Of a stretch of DNA of 64,000 nt, positions 44,635 to 56,448 are shown piece by piece. The number at the start of each line of letters is the position of its first letter. The stretch's first letter is position 1. Source of the stretch: Venturia oleaginea (lineage: Eukaryota; Ascomycota; Dothideomycetes; Venturiales; Venturiaceae); contig JABMLP010000020.1 in NCBI GenBank assembly GCA_013176395.1, forward strand, positions 682,001 through 746,000, given 5' to 3'. Below the pieces are notes generated by a model. That model was not told the DNA's origin. It worked only from the letters and a program-made list of their open reading frames with translations, and made no database searches. Both the position numbers and the translations under genes were made by a program.

Positions 44635-46255
44635 GATGAGGGTGGCCGATTAAAACAAAGTCAATCAGGGGATTGAACCGGGGCGAGGAGACATCCTGGG
44701 ATTAACAGGCCTCAAATGTCCTCATGCCTCATGAAGGAAGGATATTATTACATCTGTACACCTCAACGTCGATACAGCCGCCAGCGTGCAGGAAATGCTC
44801 CGCGGAATCCGGTAGGCATAACATCACGTTAATCACTCACCTCACTAGATTCCCCGGATATCAATCAAATTATGCGGTATTGTCGTTTTCGAGTCAACCC
44901 GGCCGATTTCAAAGAACTTCTGAGTACTGTCCGCAGCCCCACCATGCTAAGACTACGCCGAGGGTAGTTGCTAAGTGGTTATCTAGTTTTAGTAGCGAGA
45001 GGCGAGATGAATACCTAGGTTAAGAGCCAGGTTTTACCTGTGCAGAGATGGCCGTGGTGTATGCCCGCAGTAGAGACTCTCAGAATCTACTCGGAAGTAT
45101 TTTGAGATCGTCTGGATTGACTCGAAAAGGATAATATGGGAAGCGCAAGACCGAAGGGGAACCTGGTTGATGAGGTGCAAACCAGGTTGATGAGCATAGC
45201 TCGGACGTTCCGCTTGCTTAAGAAGCTGATACTAGCTGAAGTTGGCCCCATAAATCAATGGGGTGCAGCAATTTGCGGGGATCAATGCGGAAGAATCTAT
45301 ATTATGAGATCTAAGCTCCCTCATGAGTGACAATAGCCAGTCCGAGTCATTGTAGTATCTCTGCAAAACCTTCCAGACCTTGAGGCAGAGACGATGAAAG
45401 AAGAGTGTGGTTTCGGCTGGTTCCCAGTCGGTGGTTGACGAAGAATGCTACGAAAGTCATCTCGTTAGCCCGGAGAAAACCATCTAATATTCTGTTCTTC
45501 TCGGTAAGAAAGCGCGGAACATGGCCAAGGCTTGGTTCCTGGTGGAGGCCTGTGCAGCGCCTCGGCCGTGTGCGTGAGGGAGGGCCATGTCTGTCGGGAG
45601 GTTAAGACACAATACACCAGCTTGGCAGGTTAGCAGCATATCTTGGGGCTCGTGTGCAGGAAGAGGTTGTGAAGATTGCGATGTTGAAAGTGTAAAGAGG
45701 AGGCTGTGGTGGATCAATCGGGCATTGGCGGTAATAGTTTTCTATGTCATCAGTGGTCACGGGTTTTGAGTTCGGATGATTCGAATGAATGAAGTATACA
45801 TAACGATATACAGATAATTTGAAATCGTAGGGAACATACCGTATGCGTCAATCGCGTGGAGTTGAATGCAGATGTGTTTGATGAAAAGTAGTTGGACGTG
45901 ACCGGGAGGAAAGACCGGCATGCTTCGGAACATCCGATGCACCACGTTCTCCCCGCTTCTCGCTTGTTATGCGATCTTCGTACGCCGAAGTGTCGTTACA
46001 GAACGTCAGTCCATCTCGGATTCAACCTTTCCAGTCGCTTCATGTGTCAGTTGGACATGCGATTAACACCTCCTCCTCTGGTGCACGCTGAATCTCGGCC
46101 CTGTAGAAGTGACTCTTCCGGCATGCTAACGTTGAAAGTATGACTTAGAGTGTTTGTGTATGCAACAATATCCTTACCACAATCATCAACAGCCATGGAA
46201 CCACCATCATTGACAACAGCTCCTCCTCACATGAAATCAGTTCCAGAACCCAACG
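44635..46255. other. Intergenic with an LTR-like relic
   Basis: It separates the divergent MFS and hydrolase genes. From about 45520 to 45760 it contains a stretch similar to the 60.7-kb LTR. Other small frames have no domain features. An ATG at 46194 opens a 30-codon frame ending just past the hydrolase start. Confidence 0.45.
45520..45760 (+). mobile_element. LTR-like relic related to the 60.7-kb gypsy LTR
   Basis: Bases 45536-45700 align by eye with 60683-60854 in the same orientation. Shared blocks include CCTGGTGGAGGC, TGTGCAGCGCCT, GGCCATGTCT and AAGAGGTTGT. The differences are mostly C-to-T and G-to-A, with the T/A form in the 60.7-kb copy (for example ACACAATACACC here against ATATAATATATT there). 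No internal retrotransposon genes adjoin it, so it looks like a solo-LTR remnant. The outer limits are unclear. Confidence 0.6.
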
Positions 46256-47013
46256 ATGGCGAAGCTAATCCCAAGATCTGACCCAACTGCCAATCTCGAA
46301 CCACTCTGTCTGCAGGATGCAAAACTCCTCCTAGAGAACGACTATCTCCCCTTTGAAGCAGGATGCGCCTTCAACGCGGATGGAATGTGCCATGTCGCAG
46401 CCTCAACCTACATGCCAGGCGTAACAGGCAAAATGCTAGACTGGTGGTTTGGCTGGATCCACAATACGGTCCAATACAAACTATGGCAGTGCGTGGCTTC
46501 TCCATCACCACAACCTCATCTCTCATATTAACGCTAGCAAGTCCCCGTGACCACGTCTTTTCAGACTGGGAAGGCCCACGAGGAAACGATTCCGTTTACA
46601 TTGGCGGCCACCACCTCGTCCACGAATACATCGGCGGTGTAATGTCAAAACTAAAAATCTCCTTTCATTCACCAGCAAATTACTTTGGACCTAACTTCAA
46701 ATCCGACTTCAAGAAGTATGGGTACTCGACAGCTATTTGTGGGCGAGTGGGCATGTGGGATGATGAGAAGAACACCGTGACTTACACTGGCCATTTGATT
46801 CATTTGATCAAGGATGAACCGGATGGGTGTCGGATGCGTAGTCGATTCTGGTTGGGAGATATCGATAGGATTACGGATCCGGCTGTCAGGGCGAGTTTGA
46901 CGCCGCCGCAGTTGGGGCTGGGGTTGTGTAAACATGCTACTGAGGAGATGTCCATTCTGGCTGGAATTTTGCCTGGCTTGTATGAAAAGCATTCTGGAAA
47001 AGCGAAGCTATGA
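46256..47013 (+). CDS. PhlG-like C-C hydrolase (DAPG/phloretin hydrolase family)
   Basis: Two exons, 46256-46488 and 46542-47013, give 234 residues. The family cleaves an aryl-acyl carbon-carbon bond, as in diacetylphloroglucinol or phloretin hydrolysis, with a metal ion. Visible boxes are MLDWWFGWIHNTVQYKLW-HPRDH across the intron, IGGHHLVHEYIGG with candidate His/Glu ligands, GHLIHLIKDEPDGCRMRSRF, and LCKHATEEMSILAGILPGL with a further His/Glu pair. It is a little shorter than bacterial PhlG (about 290), mostly at the N-terminus. There is no signal peptide. It is convergent with the FAD monooxygenase, 298 bp stop to stop. The substrate is unknown; an acylated phenol is likely by family. Confidence 0.83.
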
Positions 47014-47311
47014 GGCTTTTGGAATGTGAAATGGTTTGGAGAGAAGGTCCGTGAAATGCGGCCTCGGCTTCTGGGAATGGGCTGATCATCGAAGTGTAGT
47101 AGAAAAGCTGCCAATCGTTCAATGAGTACGATTCGTGCAACGAGGGTGCATGTCTCATGGTATTTGTGATTGAAAGGCCCGCCTTGAATCCCGTAGTCTC
47201 GTGTCATGTTCTCGTGACCACCTCAATGCCTCCAAATCTAAAGTAAACGTCTCCGCTGTGAATCGAATTCTATTGTACACAGGTCATGCCGCCAAGTATG
47301 CTGATGTCCAT

Positions 47312-49561
47312 CTACAGACACAGATGGACAAACAAATCAGATTGCATCTGTCCCACTGTCGTGCCAGACGACAGCCTCGTCAAGATATGCTGATCAGGTC
47401 TGACTATTAAACCACCTCCGCTCGCCAGCTCAATTCCATTGGCAAATAAATCGTTGTGCAGTTCGTTTGTGAAGTCGAAATCTTCGCCGGCGACAAACAT
47501 GTTGAGTCTGACACTTCTCTGACTTAACGCTCTCCTTAACTCTCTGAACTTCTCCACCCACGCACTCTGTGAACCAACGAGCATCGTGAATGAATTTATA
47601 ACACACAAATCAAGAACGGAGTATTGACGTGCTGCGACGAATTCCGGACTCAACTCCTTGACATACGAGATGTCGACAGGTGTGCGTTGTGCAAGGAAGT
47701 TAGAGTTACGAATGTGGATCCAGGCATGCGGTAGTCGAGCTCCAGGGACAAATTTCGGGGTATAAGTGGAAGCATTAGGCGGCACCGATTTGTCGCCATA
47801 AACGTATCCAATATGAAGTTCCAGATTATCAAAGTGTTCCCTTTGTGCCTCAACATGGTTCTTGATCAGTTCCTTCTTAGCAGGGTCGTGAATAGTTTCT
47901 GTGAGTCTTAGTCGCGCCTCGTCTAAGTTGTCGAGTCCAGCTGTTCCTAGTGCTTTCAAAAATGAGAAGATCTTTTTGCCGTTCTTGACGCTCTGGATCG
48001 AGTTGACGTGGGCAAGATGACGTCTTTCTGCTCCGTAGGTTTCGAGAAGACCTTCACCACCCCAGCCTTGATGTACAGCAGCAATCTTGTACGCAATATT
48101 GTGGACGTCTGCGAGTCCTGTATTTAGGCCTAGACCTCCCGTAGGAGGGAAAGAATGTGCCGCATCACCAGCCCTGGAATCCATCAGTACCGACTTGTAC
48201 ATTGTTGATAACAGGTACTACTGACAGTAAAATTCTACCGCGGCTATATTGATTTGCCACTTTGCGGCTTAGCACCCAAGGTCTGAAGCTCAGGAGATTA
48301 AAGGGCACCTCTTTCCCGATCGCAGCACTGACTATTTCACGTGCATGCTCTCTTGTCCACGACTCCACAGGGTGCTTTTTGGGCTGACATAAAGTTAGCT
48401 AAGGAATTTTGCAAAAGAAAGCGACCGTCTTACGTCGAAGTTACTGATGATGACCTGGTTACCGGCTAAATCATAACCAATAAGGAACCCCGAAGTGGCT
48501 GGGTCCAGTATCCAGTGCAGCATGCCCACCCTGTCCCCCACAACTGGACGAAGGTCTGCACTGAAGTGAATGGTCATCATGGTCTCGTCTGGAAAACAAA
48601 GTTAGCCGTTTGGCGCGATCAACGATAAGTGGCAGGTCGTACAAGAATCTTCACCTTCACACTCGATGCCCAACATACTTCTCACGGCGCTTCTTCCACC
48701 GTCACAGGCTATGACATGTTGCGAGCGAATGACATATTGCCTTCCTGTGGCACGTTCTTCTACTATGGTAAAAACCTCGTCCCTGTTCTTCTAAGGTGTC
48801 AGCTTGTACAGACTTCCATGATATGAGATTGCTGTAAATGCAGAAAGGTTTCGCACCTGAGCGCACGACACAAAAGCCACACCTTTTCGTATCTCTACGT
48901 TTGGATCAGTTGCAAGTTCATCGGCTACGAATTGTTCAAAATCGGGCTGCGGTATATTGTGTAACATCTAGGGCAACTCATTAGCATGTCTCTGAACGTA
49001 ATCATGAGGCAGACAGTCATACTTCAGGGGTGTCGTCTAACACCGCAGGGTCCATACGCTCATAAGGAAGAACTCCAATTTGTTCTCCACTCAAACTCGT
49101 GACAAAATTCACCCAGTAGGCGTCTTCTCTTGGCGTACCCAATTGACGGATCTTCTTTGTGTCGAGATCAAATTGACGACATATCTCGAGCGTCCGAGGG
49201 CTCAATGCGTGCGCTTTCGGCGCAGCAAGCCGTTGGGGATATTTCTCTATTAAAAGAGATTTTACTATGTCAGTTGTTAAAGAGGTAATTTGAACAACAG
49301 ACGCCATCATGACAAACCATTCAATTTCGATAACATGATCATTAGAAGCAGTCCAGTAGGTCCAGCTCCAACGATCAAAATCGGTACAGATTCCGCACGT
49401 GATGTTTGATGGTTCTTGCCATTCACCATGTTTGCTCCATTCAGCGCAGTCGCCGTGTGCGTCCCAGTCACTCCGTTAGGCACCATGGCATTAGTGTTGG
49501 TTGATGTGGGAGCTTGGACAATTCCGTTGGTAGTCCGTCCATTGGTGATTAGGTTTGGCAT
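47312..49561 (-). CDS. Class A FAD-dependent aromatic monooxygenase (phenol hydroxylase-like)
   Basis: Seven exons (49561-49318, 49264-49023, 48967-48857, 48790-48643, 48588-48434, 48383-48226, 48173-47312) give 639 residues. The ADP-binding GxGxxG appears as ILIVGAGPTGLLL (residues 65-70), the DG-type segment as VIACDGGRSAVRSMLGIE, and the second FAD motif as GDAAHSFPPTGGLGLNTGL (355 on). The C-terminal 170 residues have the thioredoxin-like dimer domain of phenol and 3-hydroxyphenylpropionate hydroxylases, ending GLIVRPDQHI. The first 55 residues are Asn/Thr/Gly-rich and unconserved. EKYPQRLAAPKAHALSPRTL is typical of fungal homologues. It probably hydroxylates a phenolic ring ortho to an OH. 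The neighbouring C-C hydrolase and MFS carrier suggest a shared pathway. Confidence 0.9.
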
Positions 49562-51149
49562 CGTGAAGAAGACTCTTTCATTACGCCTGAGAGCAGATCC
49601 TTAGCTGGTTTTGATGATGTCGAACTGTATTCCATGTAGACCAAAGACGGAGGTGAGTTTCTGCGCGCCTGAGTGATATTCTTGCTGAATCTGGATCTTT
49701 GAAGCGAAGTAGAGATTAAACAACATTAGTAGGAGATGATGTTTGATGATACATTTGAATCCCGCCGACCGGAAGGCTGAAAATAAACTTATCCCACGTC
49801 CACGGAGCGAAGAAATATTCCGAACCGAGCGAACATGTGGAGCCACGAGCGGAGAATCCGAGGCCCATCCCGATTGGTCGCTTCAAGGTCGTAAATCTTG
49901 AATCTCAAATTCTCAATTGACAAATGTCTCTCATGCGACACTGCTCGTAGTATACCTTTGTGTATACGCACGTTTGTTCCCGCCGTTCGTAGAACCTCAC
50001 GAGATGCGAAAAGACTCACTCTGCTTGTAATAGTGTCTATCCACAAACGCTCGGATACGAATATAGAACTATGACCATGTTAACAACTGGGGAGTCCGTA
50101 GCGTTTCCTAGAGAATTTATTCTCGAAGACAGCCCCGGAAGCCGAGACCAACAAGCATCTTGGCGGCCTATACATGTCATCATTTTATCTGTCGAGGACC
50201 CAGATCCGGAAGTATGGAGTCTTATCATGAAGCGTAGCTGTTGGTACGCAGAGCATATGAAAGTCGGCACAACTAAGTATTCAGAGGATCAACCTTGACT
50301 TGGAGATGAACAGCAGTGGATTGGAAGGATCATTTACGGATGGGAATGTTGCTGTGCGGATTGTGAAACGTTAGGTAAACATCTTTGGGGAAACGACCAG
50401 CCAGAAGCCATCGAGCATCCACTGAAACCATCCTACTCCAAACCAGTAATGGAAAACTTGGGCAATTTTGGAGGTGAAAAACTTTCAGGGATTTATCGAG
50501 ATCTGTACCAGTTTCAGCGTCCTATTTCGACTCGAATTTGTTCTTCGTGGCACTCATTACCGAAACAAGAAGCTAATATTGACTGTGCTTTTGCTAAATC
50601 TTCCTGTTATCGAAAAATTAGCAGAGGCAACAATATACATCATCCAGCTTGATGGATGTTCAACAAGTGGCGATGAATGGGCAGGCCGGCGGTGAATTGC
50701 TCTTCGCAAGAGTGGTTGATGCTAAGGGGGTTGGGGAAATAGCGGTTGATCGGTACTCATTCCTGGATTAAAAAACAATCCAAGATTTCTATGCCTAGGG
50801 AGCTGAATCGTTGAATTTTTGAGGTTGAAGAATGGCTACCTGCCGCAAAAGCGGGATAACAAGCAAGCAGCGGGGATGTGAAGTGGCCTCCTTGTACGAG
50901 GTAAGAACCTGACCGGGCAAATTCGCCCTAAGGGCCAAAAATAAGCAGCGCTTACACGCCACTTCTTTGTTGTGGCTGTGGCTGTGTTCGCAAGAGACGG
51001 CAGGAATATGAAACAGTTGCCTGCTCATTCACAACCAACACTTGAACTCCTTCCTGCCTCTTTACCTCCCTCCTCCTCCATTTCTCACACTCTCCTCTTA
51101 ACTTCCATTTTCTTCATACCACACATTTCAATCAACCACAACAAACATC
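49562..51149. other. 1.6-kb divergent intergenic stretch
   Basis: It lies between the starts of the monooxygenase and a membrane-protein gene. Frames of 65-85 codons occur (for example 50071-50298 plus), without domains. The last 100 bp before 51150 are C/T-rich, as in many fungal 5' UTRs. Confidence 0.4.
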
Positions 51150-52301
51150 ATGGTGAGTCATCTCGCCATCGTCCTCGCGCGTCGCGGAGTGGAAGCTGTC
51201 CATAAGCATGCTCCAAAGGATCCCAGAGAGGTGCTCAAGCACATCCCCGCCTGGGGCATCGCCCTGCTTCTGGTTACCGTCGTAGCCTTCACCGTCTTCA
51301 GCTCCACCCTCGAATACTCCATCCGCCTCGTAATGGGAACTCTCGCAATGGTGGAAAGCACCGAGACCACCACCGTCGAAGCTTACTCTGCCGCCCCTCC
51401 AGCCTACAGCGATGAGGATATCACAGACATGAAGAAGGATGGACAAGCACCACTCGTCGAAATCGAGATTCAGACCATCACGACCAGCAAACCCCTTACC
51501 TCCAGCATTCGTCGTACTATCAAGCATATCACGAGCGTTGGAGGATGTACTGCTCGCTGGAGAGGAGTTGGAATCTTTGTCCTCTACGTATTTCTCACCG
51601 CCATTATCTCGGCTCCTCTCGCCTCGTTCCTCCGCTTCCTTCCAAAGCCCTGCAACGGAATCTTCGCAGACATGATCGCCTCGGTCACAACTGCTCGCCT
51701 ACACACAAATTGGACACACAAGGTTATTTCCATGCCCAGCTCCAAGTCGATCCGCGAACGTATGGTCTCTCAAGCACAGTGGAAGGAGTTGATGATCCCA
51801 ACCGCCCTCTCTGTCGGTGCTCAGACTACCGGTGTATGTGCTATTGCTATGGTCTTCCGCATCTCAGGCATGCTTGTTCATGATCTCCACCAAAACGGCG
51901 CTGCACCAAAGTGGACTCTACCAATCCTAGCCATTGTTCCAGGTATCCTTACAGCCATCGTTCTCGGTCTATTTATGATGTTCCCAGCCTACGTCTCTCT
52001 TGTCCGAAAGGAAGCAAGCATGTTGTCTGAAGAGGAGGAGACTATTGTCAGCTTTGACCGCAGCTTCGGTGGCAGAATCACACAGGCAGGAACGGCCGCA
52101 ACTCTCCGTGAGTCGTGGCAGAGCTTCACATGGGAGGCGCGTCGTCGTCTTATCAAGCTCTACGTAAAGTTCTTCTTTATCATGTCAGCTCTGATGTTTG
52201 TCTTCGTCCACATTCTCATGTTGGAGCTATACATTGTCGCCGGAAACGAGATCAAGGACTACGCTCGCTCCGTTCACCAGGAGATCAAGCGCGCCTTGTA
52301 G
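51150..52301 (+). CDS. Multi-pass membrane protein of unknown function
   Basis: A single exon of 383 residues. Hydrophobic segments lie at about 34-70 (AWGIALLLVTVVAFTVF), 142-165 (GVGIFVLYVFLTAIISAPL), 215-240 (ALSVGAQTTGVCAIAMVF), 255-285 (LPILAIVPGILTAIVLGLFM) and 345-370 (FFFIMSALMFVFVHILMLEL). Between the first two is a Pro/Asp/Glu-rich loop with PPAYSDEDI, a possible PY-like motif (PPAY). The C-terminal EIKDYARSVHQEIKRAL is charged. Proteins of this shape are common but unnamed in Pezizomycotina; I cannot give a function. The start codon is followed at once by GTGAGT, a perfect donor, so a spliced 5' variant is possible, but the following frame looks coding. Confidence 0.75.
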   Translation: MVSHLAIVLARRGVEAVHKHAPKDPREVLKHIPAWGIALLLVTVVAFTVFSSTLEYSIRLVMGTLAMVESTETTTVEAYSAAPPAYSDEDITDMKKDGQAPLVEIEIQTITTSKPLTSSIRRTIKHITSVGGCTARWRGVGIFVLYVFLTAIISAPLASFLRFLPKPCNGIFADMIASVTTARLHTNWTHKVISMPSSKSIRERMVSQAQWKELMIPTALSVGAQTTGVCAIAMVFRISGMLVHDLHQNGAAPKWTLPILAIVPGILTAIVLGLFMMFPAYVSLVRKEASMLSEEEETIVSFDRSFGGRITQAGTAATLRESWQSFTWEARRRLIKLYVKFFFIMSALMFVFVHILMLELYIVAGNEIKDYARSVHQEIKRAL

Positions 52302-53158
52302 TCAAGGCCGCAGGTTGGATACTTTGTGATGATTTTTCGAAATGCGATAGGTTCAATTGCAAATACAGAAAGATCCGGGATTCCTTTGGAGGCGTAGGTT
52401 CAGAATGGATTGGTTTTGAATTGGTTGTGAATTGGTTTAGGAATTGGTATAGCGTTTTCTTTGTCACGGCCTGTTCCTTTATTCATGTTATCACATAATT
52501 CAACATCAACTTTCGAAATACCACTCCTTCGGGACTTAGTTCATGCTCCTCTAACGTGAGAGCTCTGGGATCTCCTCATCGGATCTTATGAAAATTGATT
52601 TCAACCACCTTCAGTCCCCATCCTTCCAAGTGTCTACAATCAGCACGTCTTTCTCAATTTCATTTTGTCGCAATAAACACCTGCGCAAAATCCTGTCTTA
52701 CATGAATTGTCTCAGCAAACGTTCAGCTGCAATGTAGGTACCAGACAATGACGCATTGAACTTTAATCTAATTGGCCGTATGACGTGGATTGAGGGGCAA
52801 GGCGGGGCATGCTCTAGCTACAAGGTCTGGCTGGACTGTGTTGATCATGAGAGATTAAAGGACGGGTTCCTGCTGTACCAAGACATCTTTTCGATCTTCC
52901 AAGACTTCTCGATCGATTTTGTACCTTATTTTACGAATTTGATTCATCGGAAAGGTATGTGAAGTTTTCGGTTGCTGGGTTTAGCTGGCTGGTTGAAGGG
53001 AAGGGTGAGAGATGTGGATGTGGGAGAGAGAGGGGAGGTTGATGAAGGTGTCTTGTCTTTACTATTGTCTTTGTATTGCTACTGCTTAAGTTTCGCTGCT
53101 TCTTGTCATACATGTTGAAGGCCTGTCCCTAACAGTATTCTATCTGATAGAAACCACA
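52302..53158. other. Intergenic
   Basis: The 3' UTR of the membrane-protein gene and the promoter of the glycine-rich gene. A frame at 52756-52962 (68 codons) has no known feature. Confidence 0.4.
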
Positions 53159-54376
53159 ATGTCCTACAACGACGAGCAAGACTCCTACGGCGGTGGAAGA
53201 CAAGGAGGGGGCGCCTATGGCCAAGATGAGTACGCGCGCAATTCCGGTTCGAACTATGAGGGGCGTGGAGAACGTAGGCATGAGGGCCGTAATGAGTATG
53301 AGAATGAAGGACGGGGCGAACGTAGTCATGAAGGACGAAGCGAGTATGATGACGAAGGGCGTGGTGAACGTAGGCATGAAGGACGTAGCGAATATGATAA
53401 TGAGGGACGAGGCGAACGTAGGCATGGAGGAGGAGAAGGTTATGGTGATGGCTATGGCGAAGGGCGTAGTGAGAGACGAGGAGAGGGCAGGCATCACGAG
53501 CAGTTGGGCGGTTACTACAACGAGTCTAACAAACAATATAGTGGTGGACAGCAGGGTGGTGGATATGGCGGAGGAGGCGAAGAGAGGAGGAGACCTCAGC
53601 AAAATAGCTACGGACAAGATGACAGTTACGGCTCAGGCCAACAATCTGGCGGTTACGGAGGCCAACAATCCTCCAGTGGATACGGAGGCCAACAACGTCC
53701 TCATCGTCAAGAAGGCAACGACGGATACGGAGGAGGCAGCTCAGGCACTAGCTATGGCGGTGGCGGAGGCTATGTAAGCTCCAACGATGATTACTCCGGA
53801 GCTCATGCTGCGGCACAACAACATGCAGGATCTGCGGGCGATGAAGACATGTTCTCTAGTATTCTAGGCATGTTGGGCGGGCAGAAACAACATCTTGCTA
53901 ACCAGGATGTCGATGAGCAAGGGATGGTGCAGGCGCATCAGCAGATGTATTCTGGTGGTGGAAGTGGTGGAAGTGGTGGAAGTGGTGGAAGTGGACAAGC
54001 TGCTTCTAGTGGTGGTATGGGAGGTGGGTCTTTCCTCTCCCCTCTGTCCAAAACGCTTCGCTAATTCGTTATTTCAATCTTAGCCGCTGCGGCAATGCAA
54101 GCCCTCAAGATGTTCAGCGGTGGCTCTTCTGGTGGTTCTTCGGGCGGACAGGGTGGTGCTCAAAACCAATTCGTTGGTATGGCGATGGGACAGGCTGCCA
54201 AGTTATTCGATCAACAATCTGCGAATGGGAATGTGAAAGGTGGAGCTACTAAGCAGAGTGCTGTTGAAGGCGCGGCTAAGATGGCTTTGCAGATATATAT
54301 GAAGAGTGAGATGGGTGGTGGTGGAGCGACCTCTGGAGGAGGTGGATTGATGAGTCTGGCTTCTAAGTTTTTGTAG
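53159..54376 (+). CDS. Glycine-rich repeat protein (beta-flanking type)
   Basis: Two exons, 53159-54023 and 54084-54376, give 385 residues. The first 230 residues are low complexity: a 16-residue charged repeat (about 34-89) with EGRGERRHEGRSEYDN as unit, then Gly/Gln/Tyr/Ser-rich text with SYGSGQQSGGYGGQQ. From about 235 there is a more ordered part, MFSSILGMLGGQKQHLANQD, then after a GGSGGSGGSG linker and the intron AAAMQALKMFSGG, and finally FVGMAMGQAAKLFDQQSA and EGAAKMALQIYMKSEM. This helical C-terminus with GMAMGQA and AAKMALQ motifs is known from fungal proteins annotated as beta-flanking; their role is unknown. The N-terminus looks prone to phase separation (inference). Confidence 0.8.
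53258..53425. repeat. 48-bp coding tandem repeat (3.5 units)
   Basis: It encodes three and a half copies of a 16-residue unit, EGRGERRHEGRSEYDN with small changes. The period is 48 bp, in frame with the glycine-rich gene. Confidence 0.85.
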
Positions 54377-56448
54377 GTGGATTGATGATGGATTGTGATA
54401 AAATTAACTGTATTTGGATTTCTATCAACATGTATGGTTGAAATCTCGTAGTTCTCCAAAGACCGTAATCCTTCGCCGACAGTGGTCTCGTCAATTCATA
54501 CCCCCAAGCAATAACGCACTTCGTTATAACACATTCGAATTAACATCGATATCGATAATTGTCTGGTAATATTCTCCCTGTAGATTGCTAGATATTTATC
54601 GATATCGATGTTAAGGTAAGAGATTACTATGTGAACGCACAATTGCTATTATCCGGTGGAGACATGCATGACCTTGCCTTCGTTCTCTACCTGCTGCTAT
54701 ATTCCGGTAATATTACCTGCATCTCTACTGATCAATAGATACTGCCTTCTTGTGAATTCCCGTGTCCCAATAATAAAAGGCGGTGCTGTGAGAGTTGAGA
54801 AGCTACTCTGGTGCGATGATTGTTTGGTAAATCTTTTGACAAGAGGAGGAAGGTGGCTCGATATTTTTGCGAGTCTCTCCACATGGGCATCCCGTCAGTG
54901 ATAGAGGAATTAGTTGATCGTTGATTCCTAGTACTGAAGGAAGTAGAGTCGGAGGAAAGAAGGGAAGAAGAAATGAAAGTATTCTACCAGGTTTTTCTTG
55001 CCGGCTTTTTGTTCCAACTGCAACCAATAGCTGCAAAGAGAGAAGACAAGCAGTCCTCTCAAAATCGAAGCTTAAACATCCCTTTCATCACCAAGCTCTT
55101 AAAACCCACAAGAGTACATTTTCTCCATGTCATCAGGAACTCACCATCCATCTTCGTCAACGAGGGGGTTTCCGTAATCGGAGCCAATTTTTTTCTTCTT
55201 AATGAATCATTCATCGAAGACAATATCCCGGACAAATCCACTTTCTCCACTCACCGCGGTAAACTCGCGAACCCGTTATCAAGAATACCAAGGCCTGATC
55301 TACCTTCCCGCAAAGTCAACGAAGATCATTCCGTCCCTCCAATATCCGGATTCCGGAAGAAATATTCGGCCAAGCCGTACGTTCTCAGCCTCGCTTCTTG
55401 ACCGTGACCGTGGGACCGCCTCCGCTGCATGATTGGCCGAGAAGATGGCAGGTGAAAAAAAAGTTTACGAGAGCTGTGTGTGGACGTGTTCGTAAGAATC
55501 GTAACCATTGGGTCCAGCATTGAAATGCCGAGGGAATATTTGCGTACAGGTGGCCGTTCGGAGCATGAATTGCCGAGTCTTCGTCGTTTCGGTCCAGCAA
55601 ACAAGTTTTCCAGGGACGATCCGTTCATGAAGCGCCGTTTGATCCTCACTGTTGAAATTGGCAGAGGGCAGAAAACAACTCGGCATTGATAAGGCTGGGT
55701 ATCAGTCATAAAATAGATTTGTTTCGCTCGACGCTGCTCCAAGCTTCTGTATCTGTCAGGACTACCAATGCACATGCGAACAGGACAGGGCTGTCCAAAG
55801 TATGACGAAGTGATCAGATTTCTTCCTAGGGGCCATTGCAAATATTTGAAGGGAATGGTAATATCTGTATTGAGCCCTTGGTTGAATGTGCTGCATGCTT
55901 GATGATGTACGGTAGGGTATCCGGTAACAAGCGGCGAGGTAAATTACTTCTAGATGCGTATAGATTAATTTGTGTCCCCGAGAGGCGTGGTGGGAGAGTG
56001 TAAAACTTTCTAGGGCTTTTCCGGATTAATATAGAATGCTTGAGCGTGGTGATATGAATGGTGCCAAGTGGGTATGGTGCGGGAAAACAGTCTGATCTGT
56101 GTAAGGATGCATGAACCTTGAATTATGTGATGGATGGAAGGCGGGAGGATGATATGGGGAGTGATATGGGTTGGGATGCTGTCGGTGTATGCTCGATGCG
56201 TTGAGAATGTCAGTGGATGATTTTAGTGAACGGTTTCTTAGTAGCGAGGTATTCTTTTATATGGCCACTTGATGGTTAAGCAGTATTCCACATGAAGTTC
56301 TCAGCTGTCAGCTTTGATCCTTGTATCGTACTTATCCTCGTCTGTTCGTATCACCAGACATTCGACTTTCGGTTCACGGAGGCAGCGCTCGTGATTTCGA
56401 AATCATAGAGAGAAGCTTCAGCCCCTTCATCGGCCAGATTTGCTCCAC
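54377..56448. other. 2.1-kb stretch without a recognisable gene
   Basis: It holds 3' ends of the glycine-rich gene and of the cyclophilin gene, and the best palindrome copy (54540-54614). Frames at 54921-55432 (plus) and 55326-55841 (minus, 171 codons) overlap each other and carry no domain, so they are not called. Confidence 0.4.
54540..54614. repeat. Dispersed palindromic motif, copy 4 (19-bp perfect arms)
   Basis: The left arm 54540-54558 reads TTAACATCGATATCGATAA; the right arm 54596-54614 is its exact reverse complement. Inside, TTGTCTGGTAAT and ATTGCTAGATAT continue the pairing with mismatches. The arm core and the TCTGG box recur at 2.5, 2.85 and 5.4 kb. Confidence 0.75.

Noticed and set aside
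53159..53460. CRISPR-like array
   Set aside because: The 48-bp repeats are in-frame coding repeats of a glycine-rich protein; there are no unique spacers and the host is a fungus.
55326..55841. 171-codon minus-strand frame
   Set aside because: Several overlapping frames on both strands occur here, none with domain, signal or splice features.
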